Source: JBMONI01 sp049324575
Lineage (GTDB): Bacteria; Omnitrophota; Omnitrophia; Omnitrophales; Aquincolibacteriaceae
Reading direction: 5' to 3'
DNA: 34,082 bases
Assembly (NCBI GenBank): GCA_049324575.1
Contig: JBMONI010000001.1
Span: forward strand, 1-34,082
A program made the position numbers and the translations under genes. Position 1 is the stretch's first letter, and each line of letters starts with the position of its first letter. Positions 8,411-16,285 of this stretch are shown here, one piece after another. The notes under the pieces were generated by a model. The model was not told the DNA's origin. It was given only the letters and a program-made list of their open reading frames with translations, and did not search any database.

Positions 8411-8969
8411 CCTTTGAGCCCACTCGAAATAAAAAAGAGAGACAAGCTTGTCCAATGCGTTTCGTACGCGTCACATTGAGCGCGGAAAATGATTCCGGAA
8501 GCGGCTCCTGCCTCGCATGGCCGACCACGACCTGCGCAAAGGGCGCTACTATATCAGATGAATCTAGCCTCATCAATGTCTTTTTGACCAATCCTTTCAT
8601 GAAAGGCGGATCAACAAAAATAAGCGAGAATTTTTTTCCTTTTTTCTCCAATCGATCAATCGCTTTAAAAATATCCAGACGTATCAGCTCGCAAAAAGGC
8701 TGAATCGCAAGCGCCTCGATGTTCTTTTGAATCACGCGCGCCGCCCAATCCGCCTGATCGACAAACGTAACCTCGGCGGCCCCCCGGCTGAAAGCTTCGA
8801 GCCCCAAGCTCCCGCTCCCGGCATAGAGATCGAGTACCCGTTTACTGTCGACAAGGTTTCCCAGGATATCAAAGAGTGTTTCTTTTGACCGATCCGTCAT
8901 CGGCCGGGTCAGCCGATTTTTCGGAAAAAGTATTTTCCTGGATTTGAATTTTCCGCCAATGATTCTCAT
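8373..8969 (-). CDS. rsmD: 16S rRNA (guanine966-N2)-methyltransferase
   Basis: RsmD methylates G966 of 16S rRNA in the assembling small subunit. The 198-residue protein opens MRIIGGKFKSRKI and has the SAM-binding motif DLYAGSGSLGLEAFSRGA at about residues 47-64. The catalytic DPPF tetrad is at 120-123 in LIFVDPPF. The rsmD-coaD pairing is widespread. The ATG at 8969 has AAAGGA six bases upstream. The last 38 bases overlap coaD, and the C-terminal dozen residues beyond the conserved core are not recognisable. Confidence 0.95.
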   Translation of the reverse strand: MRIIGGKFKSRKILFPKNRLTRPMTDRSKETLFDILGNLVDSKRVLDLYAGSGSLGLEAFSRGAAEVTFVDQADWAARVIQKNIEALAIQPFCELIRLDIFKAIDRLEKKGKKFSLIFVDPPFMKGLVKKTLMRLDSSDIVAPFAQVVVGHARQEPLPESFSALNVTRTKRIGQACLSFLFRVGSKDGETKSYLSGDF

Positions 8970-8993
8970 GCGTTTTCCTTTAAAAACGGGGCT

Positions 8994-9002
8994 ATCATAC
9001 CA
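8994..9002 (-). promoter_or_regulatory. Possible extended -10 promoter before rsmD
   Basis: The gap between recG and rsmD holds TGGTATGAT, which fits an extended -10 element (TGnTATAAT) with one mismatch. Initiation there would give rsmD a leader of roughly 20 bases that includes its AAAGGA ribosome binding site. No convincing -35 hexamer is present, as often in extended -10 promoters. It would give rsmD-coaD-yceD-rpmF-plsX-fab a second entry point. The motif is short and could be chance. Confidence 0.3.
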
Positions 9003-9029
9003 TACAGCCCGATTCGCATCATCTATTTA

Positions 9030-11093
9030 TCAATAATGCAAGGCCTGATCCTGCATATGGTTATGAAAATTCCTCCATGCGATTTCCGAATCCACGGCTC
9101 CGCTTCCGATCAGTTCCAAAGCCGCCGTTCTCGCTTCTTCCAACAAGGAGGCATCCCGCAAAGGGTCCGCCACTTTGAAAAACGGTTCTCCACTCTGCCG
9201 CACCCCCAGGAAATCCCCAGGCCCTCGGAGCCGCAGGTCCTCCTCGGCAACTTTAAAACCGTCCTGAACGCTGGCAAAGGTTTTTAATCGTTGTTTTCCT
9301 TCCTCGGTCGTTGGTTCGCCGAATAAAAAACATTCGCTGGACTGGGTTCCCCGCCCGATCCTCCCGCGCATCTGATGAAGCTGTGACAAACCGAACCGTT
9401 CGGCGTTTTCGATCACCATCATCGTGGCGTTCGGATGATCGACACCGACCTCGATCACCGAGGTCGCCACCAGGATACGAATCTCCCCTTTCCGAAAACC
9501 CTCCATCACCGGATCCCTTTCGTCTTTCGACATGCGGCCATGCACAAGCCCCATGGCAATCCCCTGAAAGGGGCCGTCCTTCAGTTTTCGATATTCATTT
9601 TCCGCGGCCAGAAGATCGGAGCGTTCGGTCTCCTCAATAAGTGGAAAAATAAAATAGGCTTGCTCGCCTTTTTCGATCTTGCGGCGAATGCGCTCCAGGA
9701 TCATTCGTTGTTTTTCCCGGGATGTCCAATAGGTTGTGATAGGCTGACGCCCTGCGGGTAATTCGCGAAGCGTCGAGACCGCAAGATCCCCGTAGACGGT
9801 CAACGCCAGAGTCCTTGGGATCGGCGTCGCCGTCATCACGAGCTGGTGCGGTCGAGGCTCTCTTAAAACAAGTTTGCACCGTTGATAAACTCCGAATTTA
9901 TGCTGTTCATCGATCACCAGGAGGGCCAATTCCCTGAACCGAACATCCTCTTGAAGCAAGGCGTGCGTACCGACGAGGACATCGATCTTGCCTTGATGAA
10001 GTTCCGCGAGCATGCGTTCTCTTTTCGGAGTCGGCGTGCTAGAGGTCAGCAACGCGATCTTGTCGGTAAAGGGTTTCAGGAATCTTTGCAGCGTCCGGTA
10101 ATGCTGCTCCGCGAGGATCTCCGTCGGAACGAGGATCGCCGCTTGGCGGCTATTCCGGGCCGCCAACGCGACCGCGAAACATGCGCACAAGGTCTTCCCG
10201 GAGCCCACATCTCCTTCCAGAAGGCGGTTCATGGGGATCTCTTGTTCAAGGTCCCGCGCCAAGGCTTCGAGAGCCGTTCCCTGATCTTGGGTCACCCGGA
10301 ACGGAAGGCTCGATTCAAACACCGGGCGAAATTCACTTCCTCCCGGTAGTGCAAAAGCACGATGGGTTTTCCTCATTTTTTCGAGACGGCGAAGAAGGAT
10401 CATTTCGAAAAGGAAGAACTCATCAAAGGCAATGCGTCGCCGGGCCGTTTCGAGCGTTTCAAAGGAGGCCGGAAAGTGCATCTCCCGGACCGCTTCATGA
10501 AGGTCCATCAGCTTTTTCCGGGCCCGGAATTCCAGAGGATAGAATTCCGGCGGCGCTTCTTGAAGGCGGTTCTGGATCAGATCCGACATCGTGCTTCGCA
10601 GCGAACGCTGAAAGAGTCCTTCCGTCAACGGGTAGATCGGCGTGATGCGCCCGGTATGGATCGAGACCTCTTCGGTGTCCAGGACTTCGTACTCCGGCGA
10701 AGTCATTTGCAGACGCTTTTTGTAAACCTCGACCTTGCCGAAAAGGATCACCCTTTTTCCGATCTCAAATTGTTTCTTTAAATAAGCCTGATTGAACCAA
10801 ACAACAGGCAAAGTGCCCGTCTCATCTCCCACGGTCACTTCCAGGATCTGATAGCGCGGGATCGGACGAAGGCGGACCGAGAGGATCTCTCCCTGAATCG
10901 TTGCGTTCTGCTCCGGGCTCAGGGAAGCGATATGCTGCCATTGGTTTCGATCTTCGTATCGTCGAGGGAATAAAAAGAAAAGATCGCGCAGGGTCCGGAC
11001 CCCGAGCTTTTCCAGAGCCGCCGCCTTTTTAGGCCCGATCCCTTTGAGATAGCGTATTTCCTGATGGGAAAATCCGCCCGGAAAGGCTTGCAT
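9030..11093 (-). CDS. recG: ATP-dependent DNA helicase RecG
   Basis: RecG remodels stalled replication forks and branched recombination intermediates. The 687-residue protein has an N-terminal helix-hairpin-helix-like stretch (LKGIGPKKAAALEKLG, residues 16-31) and an OB-fold wedge domain at about 60-150. The SF2 helicase core has Walker A GDVGSGKT at 294-301, Walker B DEQH at 395-398 and TATPIPRTLA. The C-terminal helicase half contains QMRGRIGRG. The ATG at 11093 has AAGGAG eight bases upstream. It follows secG after 50 bases. Confidence 0.97.
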   Translation of the reverse strand: MQAFPGGFSHQEIRYLKGIGPKKAAALEKLGVRTLRDLFFLFPRRYEDRNQWQHIASLSPEQNATIQGEILSVRLRPIPRYQILEVTVGDETGTLPVVWFNQAYLKKQFEIGKRVILFGKVEVYKKRLQMTSPEYEVLDTEEVSIHTGRITPIYPLTEGLFQRSLRSTMSDLIQNRLQEAPPEFYPLEFRARKKLMDLHEAVREMHFPASFETLETARRRIAFDEFFLFEMILLRRLEKMRKTHRAFALPGGSEFRPVFESSLPFRVTQDQGTALEALARDLEQEIPMNRLLEGDVGSGKTLCACFAVALAARNSRQAAILVPTEILAEQHYRTLQRFLKPFTDKIALLTSSTPTPKRERMLAELHQGKIDVLVGTHALLQEDVRFRELALLVIDEQHKFGVYQRCKLVLREPRPHQLVMTATPIPRTLALTVYGDLAVSTLRELPAGRQPITTYWTSREKQRMILERIRRKIEKGEQAYFIFPLIEETERSDLLAAENEYRKLKDGPFQGIAMGLVHGRMSKDERDPVMEGFRKGEIRILVATSVIEVGVDHPNATMMVIENAERFGLSQLHQMRGRIGRGTQSSECFLFGEPTTEEGKQRLKTFASVQDGFKVAEEDLRLRGPGDFLGVRQSGEPFFKVADPLRDASLLEEARTAALELIGSGAVDSEIAWRNFHNHMQDQALHY

Positions 11094-11143
11094 CGATCGG
11101 GCTCCTTCGTTATCGGCGCCCCGAGGGCATGGCGCAAGAAAGT

Positions 11144-11584
11144 TCAGGACTGGACAGGAGCGGCATCCGCAACTGCCGGCGGAACACTTTCAGCGACATT
11201 GGACGCGGCATCGGCAGCCTCCGCGGCGGTTTGTTCCGCAGAAGTTCCGGAGGCTTGATCGGCCTGGGCGGCCTTCACTTTTTCGAGAGCTTCCTTGATC
11301 TGCTCAAGATCGACCGGCGCCTGCGCGCGCACCCCTGCAAGAAGACTTTTGCTCTTATAGGTTTCAAGGATATTCAGGCCGATGCAGGTAAAGAGAAAGC
11401 AAATCGCACAAAACGAAGTCGCTTTCGTCAAAAAATCAGAAGCCTTGGTTCCAAGGATCGATTGGACGGTCCCTCCGCCGAAACTCGAGGTGGTCAGCCC
11501 TTGTCCACGTCCTGCCTGCAGAAGGATCACCAGGATTAGCACCAAACAGACCACGATATGAAGCAAGATCAAAAGAATGCTCAT
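11144..11584 (-). CDS. secG: Preprotein translocase subunit SecG
   Basis: SecG is the small third subunit of the SecYEG channel in the inner membrane. Two transmembrane segments are visible, at about residues 2-23 and 55-74. They are joined by the conserved cytoplasmic loop LLQAGRGQGLTTSSFGGG. The 146 residues include an Ala/Glu/Gln-rich C-terminal tail of about 65 residues, longer than E. coli SecG (110 residues). The ATG at 11584 overlaps the tpiA stop as ATGA and has GAAGGGGG four bases upstream. The pgk-tpiA-secG order is common across bacteria. Confidence 0.93.
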   Translation of the reverse strand: MSILLILLHIVVCLVLILVILLQAGRGQGLTTSSFGGGTVQSILGTKASDFLTKATSFCAICFLFTCIGLNILETYKSKSLLAGVRAQAPVDLEQIKEALEKVKAAQADQASGTSAEQTAAEAADAASNVAESVPPAVADAAPVQS

Positions 11585-12363
11585 GCAGCCCCCTTCACTG
11601 ACGAAGCCTCGCAGGCCCCGCGGATAATTTCACAGAAAGATTCGGCCTTCAATGAAGCCCCGCCCACCAATGCCCCATCCACGTTTGGCTTGGACATGAG
11701 GTCGCCGATATTTTCGGGCTTCACACTGCCGCCGTAGAGGATCGGTATCTTCGGGCCAATATCCTGCCCATATTTTTCGTTGAGGAGACGGCGGACATAG
11801 GAGTGCATTTGCTCGGCCTGTTCCGGCGTCGCGGTCTTCCCGGTCCCGATCGCCCAAACGGGTTCGTAGGCGATCACGGTCTTTACAATATCCTCTTTGG
11901 TAATCTCTTCCAGCGAATACTGGATCTGATCTTTCACCACCTCATGATATTTCTTGGCTTCCCGCTGTTCGAGTGTTTCTCCCACGCAAACGATCGGAAC
12001 AAGATTGTATTTTAAGGCCGTCTTGACCTTCTGGTTCACATAGGCATCGGTCTCATGGAACAGCTGACGACGTTCCGAATGTCCGAGGATGACATAACGG
12101 CACCCGAGATCCTTGATCATCGTCGGAGATATTTCCCCGGTAAAAGCGCCTTCATGGCTGGGGCTCATGTTCTGGGCCCCCAATTCGATCCGGCTCCCCT
12201 GGATCTCTTTCGAGACCGCATCCAGCGCAGTGAACGGAGGACATACCACGACCGTGCAGTCCCCCATGTTATACACCGAAGCCTTGATCCCCTGGACAAG
12301 GCGGACCGCCTCCTCAGCGTTCTTATACATTTTCCAATTGCCTGCAATAAATGGTTTTCCCAT
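11581..12363 (-). CDS. tpiA: Triosephosphate isomerase
   Basis: This enzyme interconverts dihydroxyacetone phosphate and glyceraldehyde 3-phosphate. The 260-residue TIM barrel has the substrate residues Asn9 and Lys11 (AGNWKMYKN), catalytic His95 (ILGHSERR) and Glu167 in AYEPVWAIGTGKTA, which leads into the mobile loop 6. The phosphate-gripping YGGSVKPEN is also present. The ATG at 12363 has AAGGAAG six bases upstream; an in-frame TTG at 12390 would add nine residues and is unlikely. It lies between pgk and secG. Confidence 0.97.
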   Translation of the reverse strand: MGKPFIAGNWKMYKNAEEAVRLVQGIKASVYNMGDCTVVVCPPFTALDAVSKEIQGSRIELGAQNMSPSHEGAFTGEISPTMIKDLGCRYVILGHSERRQLFHETDAYVNQKVKTALKYNLVPIVCVGETLEQREAKKYHEVVKDQIQYSLEEITKEDIVKTVIAYEPVWAIGTGKTATPEQAEQMHSYVRRLLNEKYGQDIGPKIPILYGGSVKPENIGDLMSKPNVDGALVGGASLKAESFCEIIRGACEASSVKGAA

Positions 12364-12390
12364 GAGAATCTTCCTTATCCGCTCAAGCAA

Positions 12391-13653
12391 TCATTTGTCG
12401 TTAAGAGCGGCTACGCCCGGAAGGACCTTGCCTTCCACCAGCTCGAGCGAAGCACCACCGCCAGTCGAGATATGAGACATCTTATCCGCCACGCCCGCCT
12501 GTTTAACGGCAGCGATCGAATCGCCGCCGCCGATCACGGTCACGCAATTCGGCAATGACGCCACTGTTTTCGCAACCGATACGGTCCCGTTCGCAAACGC
12601 CGGAAATTCAAAAACTCCCAGCGGACCATTCCAAAAAATTGTTTTCGCGCCTTTCAGTGCTTTGGTGTATTTTCCAACCGTCATAGGCCCGATATCCATG
12701 CCCATCCAGCCGTCTTCGATTCCGTTGCGGGGAACATGCCGGTGCGGTGCATCGGCGGAAAAAGTTTCGGTGACGATATGGTCGATGGGCAGGTATATAT
12801 ATTTATGGGTCTTATAGGCTTTCTCAAGGATCTCCCGCGCGAGGCCATACATCTCCGGTTCGACCAGAGACGAACCGCAGGTAATCCCTTTCGCCGTCAA
12901 GAACGTATAGGCCATACCGCCGCCTATGATGATATGGTCCACCCGGTCCAGCAAACTCTTTAAGACATCGATCTTGGAGGAAACCTTGGCGCCTCCGATA
13001 ATCGCGATGAAAGGATGCTGGGGATGATCGACAACTTTGTCTTGGAGATATTCCAGCTCTTTTTCCATCAAAAAACCCGCGACAGCCGGAAGGAATTTTG
13101 CGACGGTCTCCGTCGAAGCGTGGGCGCGATGGGCAGAACCGAAAGCGTCATTGACAAAAATATCCCCGTACTGGGCAAGCGCTCTGGCCATCTTCTCCCG
13201 TTCAGCCGCATCCTTGGAAGTTTCCTCCTTATGAAAGCGGGTATTCTCAAGCATCAGAACACCGCCCGAGGGAAGGGTTTTGAGCATCGCTTCGGTTTCG
13301 GGGCCTACGCAGGCAGGCGCCAGCTTAACCTCTTTGCCGAGAAGCTTGGAAAGCTGCGCGGCCACAGGCGCCATTTTATGTTTTTCTTCGATGTATTTTT
13401 TCTCATCAAAAGACTTGCCGTCCTTCTCGGCCTTTTCTTTGGCTTTTTGGGCATCTTTCTTGGGATCGCCGAGATGGGACATCAACACAAGGCTCTGCGC
13501 CCCCTGATCCAAGGCGTATCGGATCGTCGGCAATGAAGCCTTGATGCGGGTGTCATCCTGAACGACACCCCCTTTCATCGGAACGTTGAAATCCACACGC
13601 ATCAAAACGCGTTGGCCCCGAAGGCTGACATCTTTGACTGTTTTCTTTTGCAT
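12391..13653 (-). CDS. pgk: Phosphoglycerate kinase with an unusual N-domain insert
   Basis: Pgk transfers the phosphate of 1,3-bisphosphoglycerate to ADP. Both domains are complete at 420 residues: DFNVPM (21-26), DDTRI with Arg37, GGAKVSSKI, NGPLGVFE and the C-terminal GGGDSIAA and STGGGASLE. Two features are unusual. The 3-phosphoglycerate loop reads SHLGDPKK, where most enzymes have SHLGRPKG, so the Arg is replaced by Asp. After it comes a Lys/Glu/Asp-rich insert of roughly 20-25 residues (about 66-90) before the standard MAPVAAQL helix. The start ATG at 13653 is 25 bases after the gap stop, and no strong ribosome binding site is seen. Confidence 0.96.
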   Translation of the reverse strand: MQKKTVKDVSLRGQRVLMRVDFNVPMKGGVVQDDTRIKASLPTIRYALDQGAQSLVLMSHLGDPKKDAQKAKEKAEKDGKSFDEKKYIEEKHKMAPVAAQLSKLLGKEVKLAPACVGPETEAMLKTLPSGGVLMLENTRFHKEETSKDAAEREKMARALAQYGDIFVNDAFGSAHRAHASTETVAKFLPAVAGFLMEKELEYLQDKVVDHPQHPFIAIIGGAKVSSKIDVLKSLLDRVDHIIIGGGMAYTFLTAKGITCGSSLVEPEMYGLAREILEKAYKTHKYIYLPIDHIVTETFSADAPHRHVPRNGIEDGWMGMDIGPMTVGKYTKALKGAKTIFWNGPLGVFEFPAFANGTVSVAKTVASLPNCVTVIGGGDSIAAVKQAGVADKMSHISTGGGASLELVEGKVLPGVAALNDK

Positions 13654-13678
13654 CGGTAGCGGCGCGATCCCTTTGAGA

Positions 13679-14752
13679 TTATTTTACACCGTCTTTTTGG
13701 GCCATGAACCGGACCAGATCGACCACGCGGTTCGAATAGCCCCATTCGTTGTCGTACCAGGATACGAGTTTGAAGAAACGCTTCTCCCCTTTCAAATTAT
13801 TCTGAAGTGTGGCCAGTGAATCATAGATCGAAGACCGCTCATCGTGGATGAAATCCGTCGAAACGAGCTCTTCGCTGGTGACTCCCAAAATCCCTTTCAA
13901 ATAGGTCTGAGAAGCTTTCTTGAGAAGCGCATCGATCTCTTCGATCGAGGTTTCTTTCACCGAACGGAAGGTCAGATCGACCACGGACACATCCGGCGTC
14001 GAAACCCGAAACGCCATGCCGGTAAGCTTTCCCTTGGTTGCCGGCAGAACCTCGCCGACCGCTTTCGCAGCACCCGTCGTGGACGGGATAATATTGATCG
14101 CGGCCGCGCGACCGCCCCGCCAGTCTTTTTTGGAAGGGCCATCGACCGTTTTTTGGGTCGCGGTATAAGAATGGATCGTCGTCATAAGCCCCGTCTCGAC
14201 CCCGATCCCCTCTTTGAGAAGTACATGAACGAGCGGCGCAAGACAGTTCGTAGTGCAGGAAGCGTTCGAAACGACAGCATGCTTTCCGCTGTCGTACTCA
14301 TTCTCGTTCACCCCTATCACCAGGGTCTTGACTTCCCCTTTTCCGGGAGCGCTGATAATGACCTTTTTGGCGCCCGCCGCAAGGTGCAGTTTTGCTTTTT
14401 CCGAATCAGTGAAAAGCCCCGTCGATTCGACCACATAATCCACCCCCAATTGCTTCCAGGGAAGCTGGTCCGGAGTTTTGGTCGCCAGAATGCATTTCGT
14501 CTTATGGCCATTCACTACGAGGGTATCGGCATCTTCGAGGGAGGGAGAGCTTTTTTCGGTCTTGACGTCGTGTTTGAACCGGCCGTGAACCGAATCATAC
14601 TTGATTTGATAGGCGAAGTAATCCGCATCCGTCGAAATATCCACCACCGCCACAACGTCGATCTCTTTCCCGAGCAAGCCTTGATCGCAGATCGCCTGAA
14701 AAACAAGCCGTCCAATACGACCGAAACCATTGATCCCTACACGAATTGCCAT
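13679..14752 (-). CDS. gap: Glyceraldehyde-3-phosphate dehydrogenase, kinetoplastid glycosomal-like type
   Basis: This NAD-dependent glycolytic enzyme oxidises and phosphorylates glyceraldehyde 3-phosphate. The Rossmann motif GINGFGRIGR is at residues 7-16, catalytic Cys166 in SNASCTTNC and His194 in IHSYTATQ. The C-terminal YDNEWGYSNRVVDL is intact. The 357-residue form has extra residues absent from typical bacterial GapA, such as the ICDQGLLGKEIDVVAVVD stretch and an SSPS insert near residue 68. From memory it resembles trypanosome glycosomal GAPDH, which shares Cys166/His194. The ATG at 14752 has a strong AAGGAGG upstream; an in-frame extension to 14845 would cross the promoter and is rejected. 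It is the first gene of its operon. Confidence 0.97.
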   Translation of the reverse strand: MAIRVGINGFGRIGRLVFQAICDQGLLGKEIDVVAVVDISTDADYFAYQIKYDSVHGRFKHDVKTEKSSPSLEDADTLVVNGHKTKCILATKTPDQLPWKQLGVDYVVESTGLFTDSEKAKLHLAAGAKKVIISAPGKGEVKTLVIGVNENEYDSGKHAVVSNASCTTNCLAPLVHVLLKEGIGVETGLMTTIHSYTATQKTVDGPSKKDWRGGRAAAINIIPSTTGAAKAVGEVLPATKGKLTGMAFRVSTPDVSVVDLTFRSVKETSIEEIDALLKKASQTYLKGILGVTSEELVSTDFIHDERSSIYDSLATLQNNLKGEKRFFKLVSWYDNEWGYSNRVVDLVRFMAQKDGVK

Positions 14753-14813
14753 ATCTCCCTCCTTTGGAATTAAGACTGTAGCAAGGTGACACAGAAGACG
14801 ATTTAAGGGGAGG

Positions 14814-14841
14814 ATTATAAACGACTTCCTAATTCTGTCAA
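14814..14841 (-). promoter_or_regulatory. Consensus sigma-70-type promoter of the gap-pgk-tpiA operon
   Basis: The -35 hexamer TTGACA (14836-14841) and the -10 hexamer TATAAT (14814-14819) are both perfect consensus and are separated by 16 bases. Initiation near 14807 would give gap a leader of about 55 bases carrying its AAGGAGG ribosome binding site. The site lies in the 175-base gap after the corrinoid adenosyltransferase gene, so glycolytic genes can be expressed independently of the B12-controlled operon upstream. No operator is obvious. Confidence 0.85.
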
Positions 14842-14927
14842 GCACGGCGCTTTAAGGAAATCCATGCAAAAATCAGAAGCAAAATCGATCCTTCCCAAGA
14901 GGCAAAAAGCACCCGCCGTCAGCCTCT

Positions 14928-15503
14928 CTAGAATTCAACGCCCGGTTTTGCCGACGCTCCTTTCGCAAAGGGATGCTTAACACATCGCATTTCCGTCACA
15001 AGGTCAGCACACCGCAGAATATTCCGCGGAGCGCCGTTACCGGTCAAAACAATATGCGTACACTTCTCAGCCGCCGAGGCACACCCTCGGGGTTTCGCGC
15101 ATAAAAACCTTCGGATCGCCTTCAGGACCTCCGAAGTGCTGAGCAGACGGTACTTCATACAATAATTGATCTCGTCCAAAACAATGAGGTCATAGCGGGG
15201 ATCACGCAGGACCCGAGTGGCTTTTTTCCAAGCCGCGGAAACGATCCTCCGATTTTCAGCCCAAGAGTGAAGCCAAGTATACTTCCGTCCAAAACTCCAG
15301 ACATTGATCTGGGGGCCGAATTTTCTAAGAGCCGTGATCTCCCCGGGCACCCCTCCAAGACCGTGGATCCTCGACCCTTTAAGGAACCGAATAAGCGCTA
15401 CACGACCTCCATGACCAAGACACCGAAGCACCATACCGAGGGCCGCTGTCGTTTTGCCTTTTCCCCCTCCCGTCAAGACGATAACATGCCTTGTCTTTTT
15501 CAT
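14928..15503 (-). CDS. cobO: Cob(I)yrinic acid a,c-diamide adenosyltransferase (CobA/CobO/BtuR type)
   Basis: This enzyme attaches the 5'-deoxyadenosyl ligand to reduced corrinoids, making coenzyme B12 from imported cobalamin. The 191-residue protein has a P-loop in LTGGGKGKTTAALGM (residues 10-24) and the family's LIRFLKG and LIVLDEINYCMKY blocks. The ELVTEMR-like end appears as DLVTEMRCVKHPF. The ATG at 15503 has AGAGGA five bases upstream and follows the ATPase gene by 20 bases. As last gene of the riboswitch-controlled uptake operon it points to salvage and activation of imported B12. Confidence 0.92.
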   Translation of the reverse strand: MKKTRHVIVLTGGGKGKTTAALGMVLRCLGHGGRVALIRFLKGSRIHGLGGVPGEITALRKFGPQINVWSFGRKYTWLHSWAENRRIVSAAWKKATRVLRDPRYDLIVLDEINYCMKYRLLSTSEVLKAIRRFLCAKPRGCASAAEKCTHIVLTGNGAPRNILRCADLVTEMRCVKHPFAKGASAKPGVEF

Positions 15504-15523
15504 TGGAATCCTCTTTCAATGCT

Positions 15524-16285
15524 TCAAGTGCGCCGGATCCGTTCCCACGGAACGACATAAAACGCATCCGAATCCCCGTAACGGGCTTCAATATGATAGC
15601 TTTGCCTAAGGTTTTTAGGGCTCAAGACCTCGGCAGGCTGGCCCGAGGCCAAAACTTTTCCCTCGTGAAGGAGAACAAGACGATGGCAGAACCGGGCGGC
15701 CAGGGTAAGATCATGCATCACCACGATCGCCCCACCCGACCGCTCCGAAAACTGTTTGAGAAGCTCCATCACTTGGATCCCATGCGCCGGATCGAGCCCT
15801 TGCACCGGCTCATCGGCCAAAAGGATCGAGGGTTCGGTCGCCAAAGCGCGCGCCAGAAAAACAAGCCCTTTCTCTCCCCCCGCCAAATGATCGATCCGCC
15901 GGTCCGCCAAGCCCAGCGTATCAGTCTCCCGCATCGCCTGCGAAATCGCCTTCTCGTCTCTTTCGCCGGGGGCTCGCCATGGCATCAAATGCGGGATTCG
16001 CCCGAGCGCGACAAGACGGCGGACAAGGATCGGCCAGTGGATCTCTCGTTGTTGCGGAAGATACGCGATCTCCCTGGCTTCGGCCCGCTTCGTGCTTCCG
16101 CGAAAAAGAACCGACCCGGAATCCGCCTTCAGTGAGCCGGCCAAAATCCGCAGCAAAGTCGACTTCCCCGCCCCATTCGGACCCGCCAGACCGACAAGTT
16201 CCCGGTCCCGCAACGCCAAGTCCACTTCGTGAAGGACCGGACGTCCCTCCAGCTTGATACTGATCTTTTTAGCCTCAAGCAGCAT
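15524..16285 (-). CDS. btuD: Cobalamin-type ABC importer ATPase with a degenerate signature motif
   Basis: This 253-residue ATPase should power vitamin B12 import across the inner membrane with the adjacent permease. Walker A GPNGAGKST is at residues 35-43, a Q-loop in YLPQQ near 76-79, Walker B ILLADEP at 154-160, D-loop GLD at 163-165, and an H-loop in VVMHDLTLA. The signature reads LAGGEKG at 134-140, not the usual LSGGExQR: the signature Ser is Ala and the following Gln-Arg are absent. The start overlaps the permease stop by one base (TGATG), with AAGGA nine bases upstream. The substrate is inferred from the riboswitch and neighbours. Confidence 0.87.
   Translation of the reverse strand: MLLEAKKISIKLEGRPVLHEVDLALRDRELVGLAGPNGAGKSTLLRILAGSLKADSGSVLFRGSTKRAEAREIAYLPQQREIHWPILVRRLVALGRIPHLMPWRAPGERDEKAISQAMRETDTLGLADRRIDHLAGGEKGLVFLARALATEPSILLADEPVQGLDPAHGIQVMELLKQFSERSGGAIVVMHDLTLAARFCHRLVLLHEGKVLASGQPAEVLSPKNLRQSYHIEARYGDSDAFYVVPWERIRRT

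Noticed and set aside
11116..11135. GC-rich hairpin GCGCC/GGCGC between secG and recG
   Set aside because: Five pairs without a following T-run in an operon with closely spaced genes; likely chance.
13844..14773. A 309-residue open reading frame on the plus strand
   Set aside because: It lies opposite gap, whose catalytic motifs and length are complete. The plus-strand translation has no recognisable family and no ribosome binding site.
14898..14927. Hairpin AGAGGC/GCCTCT after the corrinoid adenosyltransferase stop, as a terminator
   Set aside because: The stem is only six pairs with an 18-base loop and no T-run follows, so it is too weak to call.
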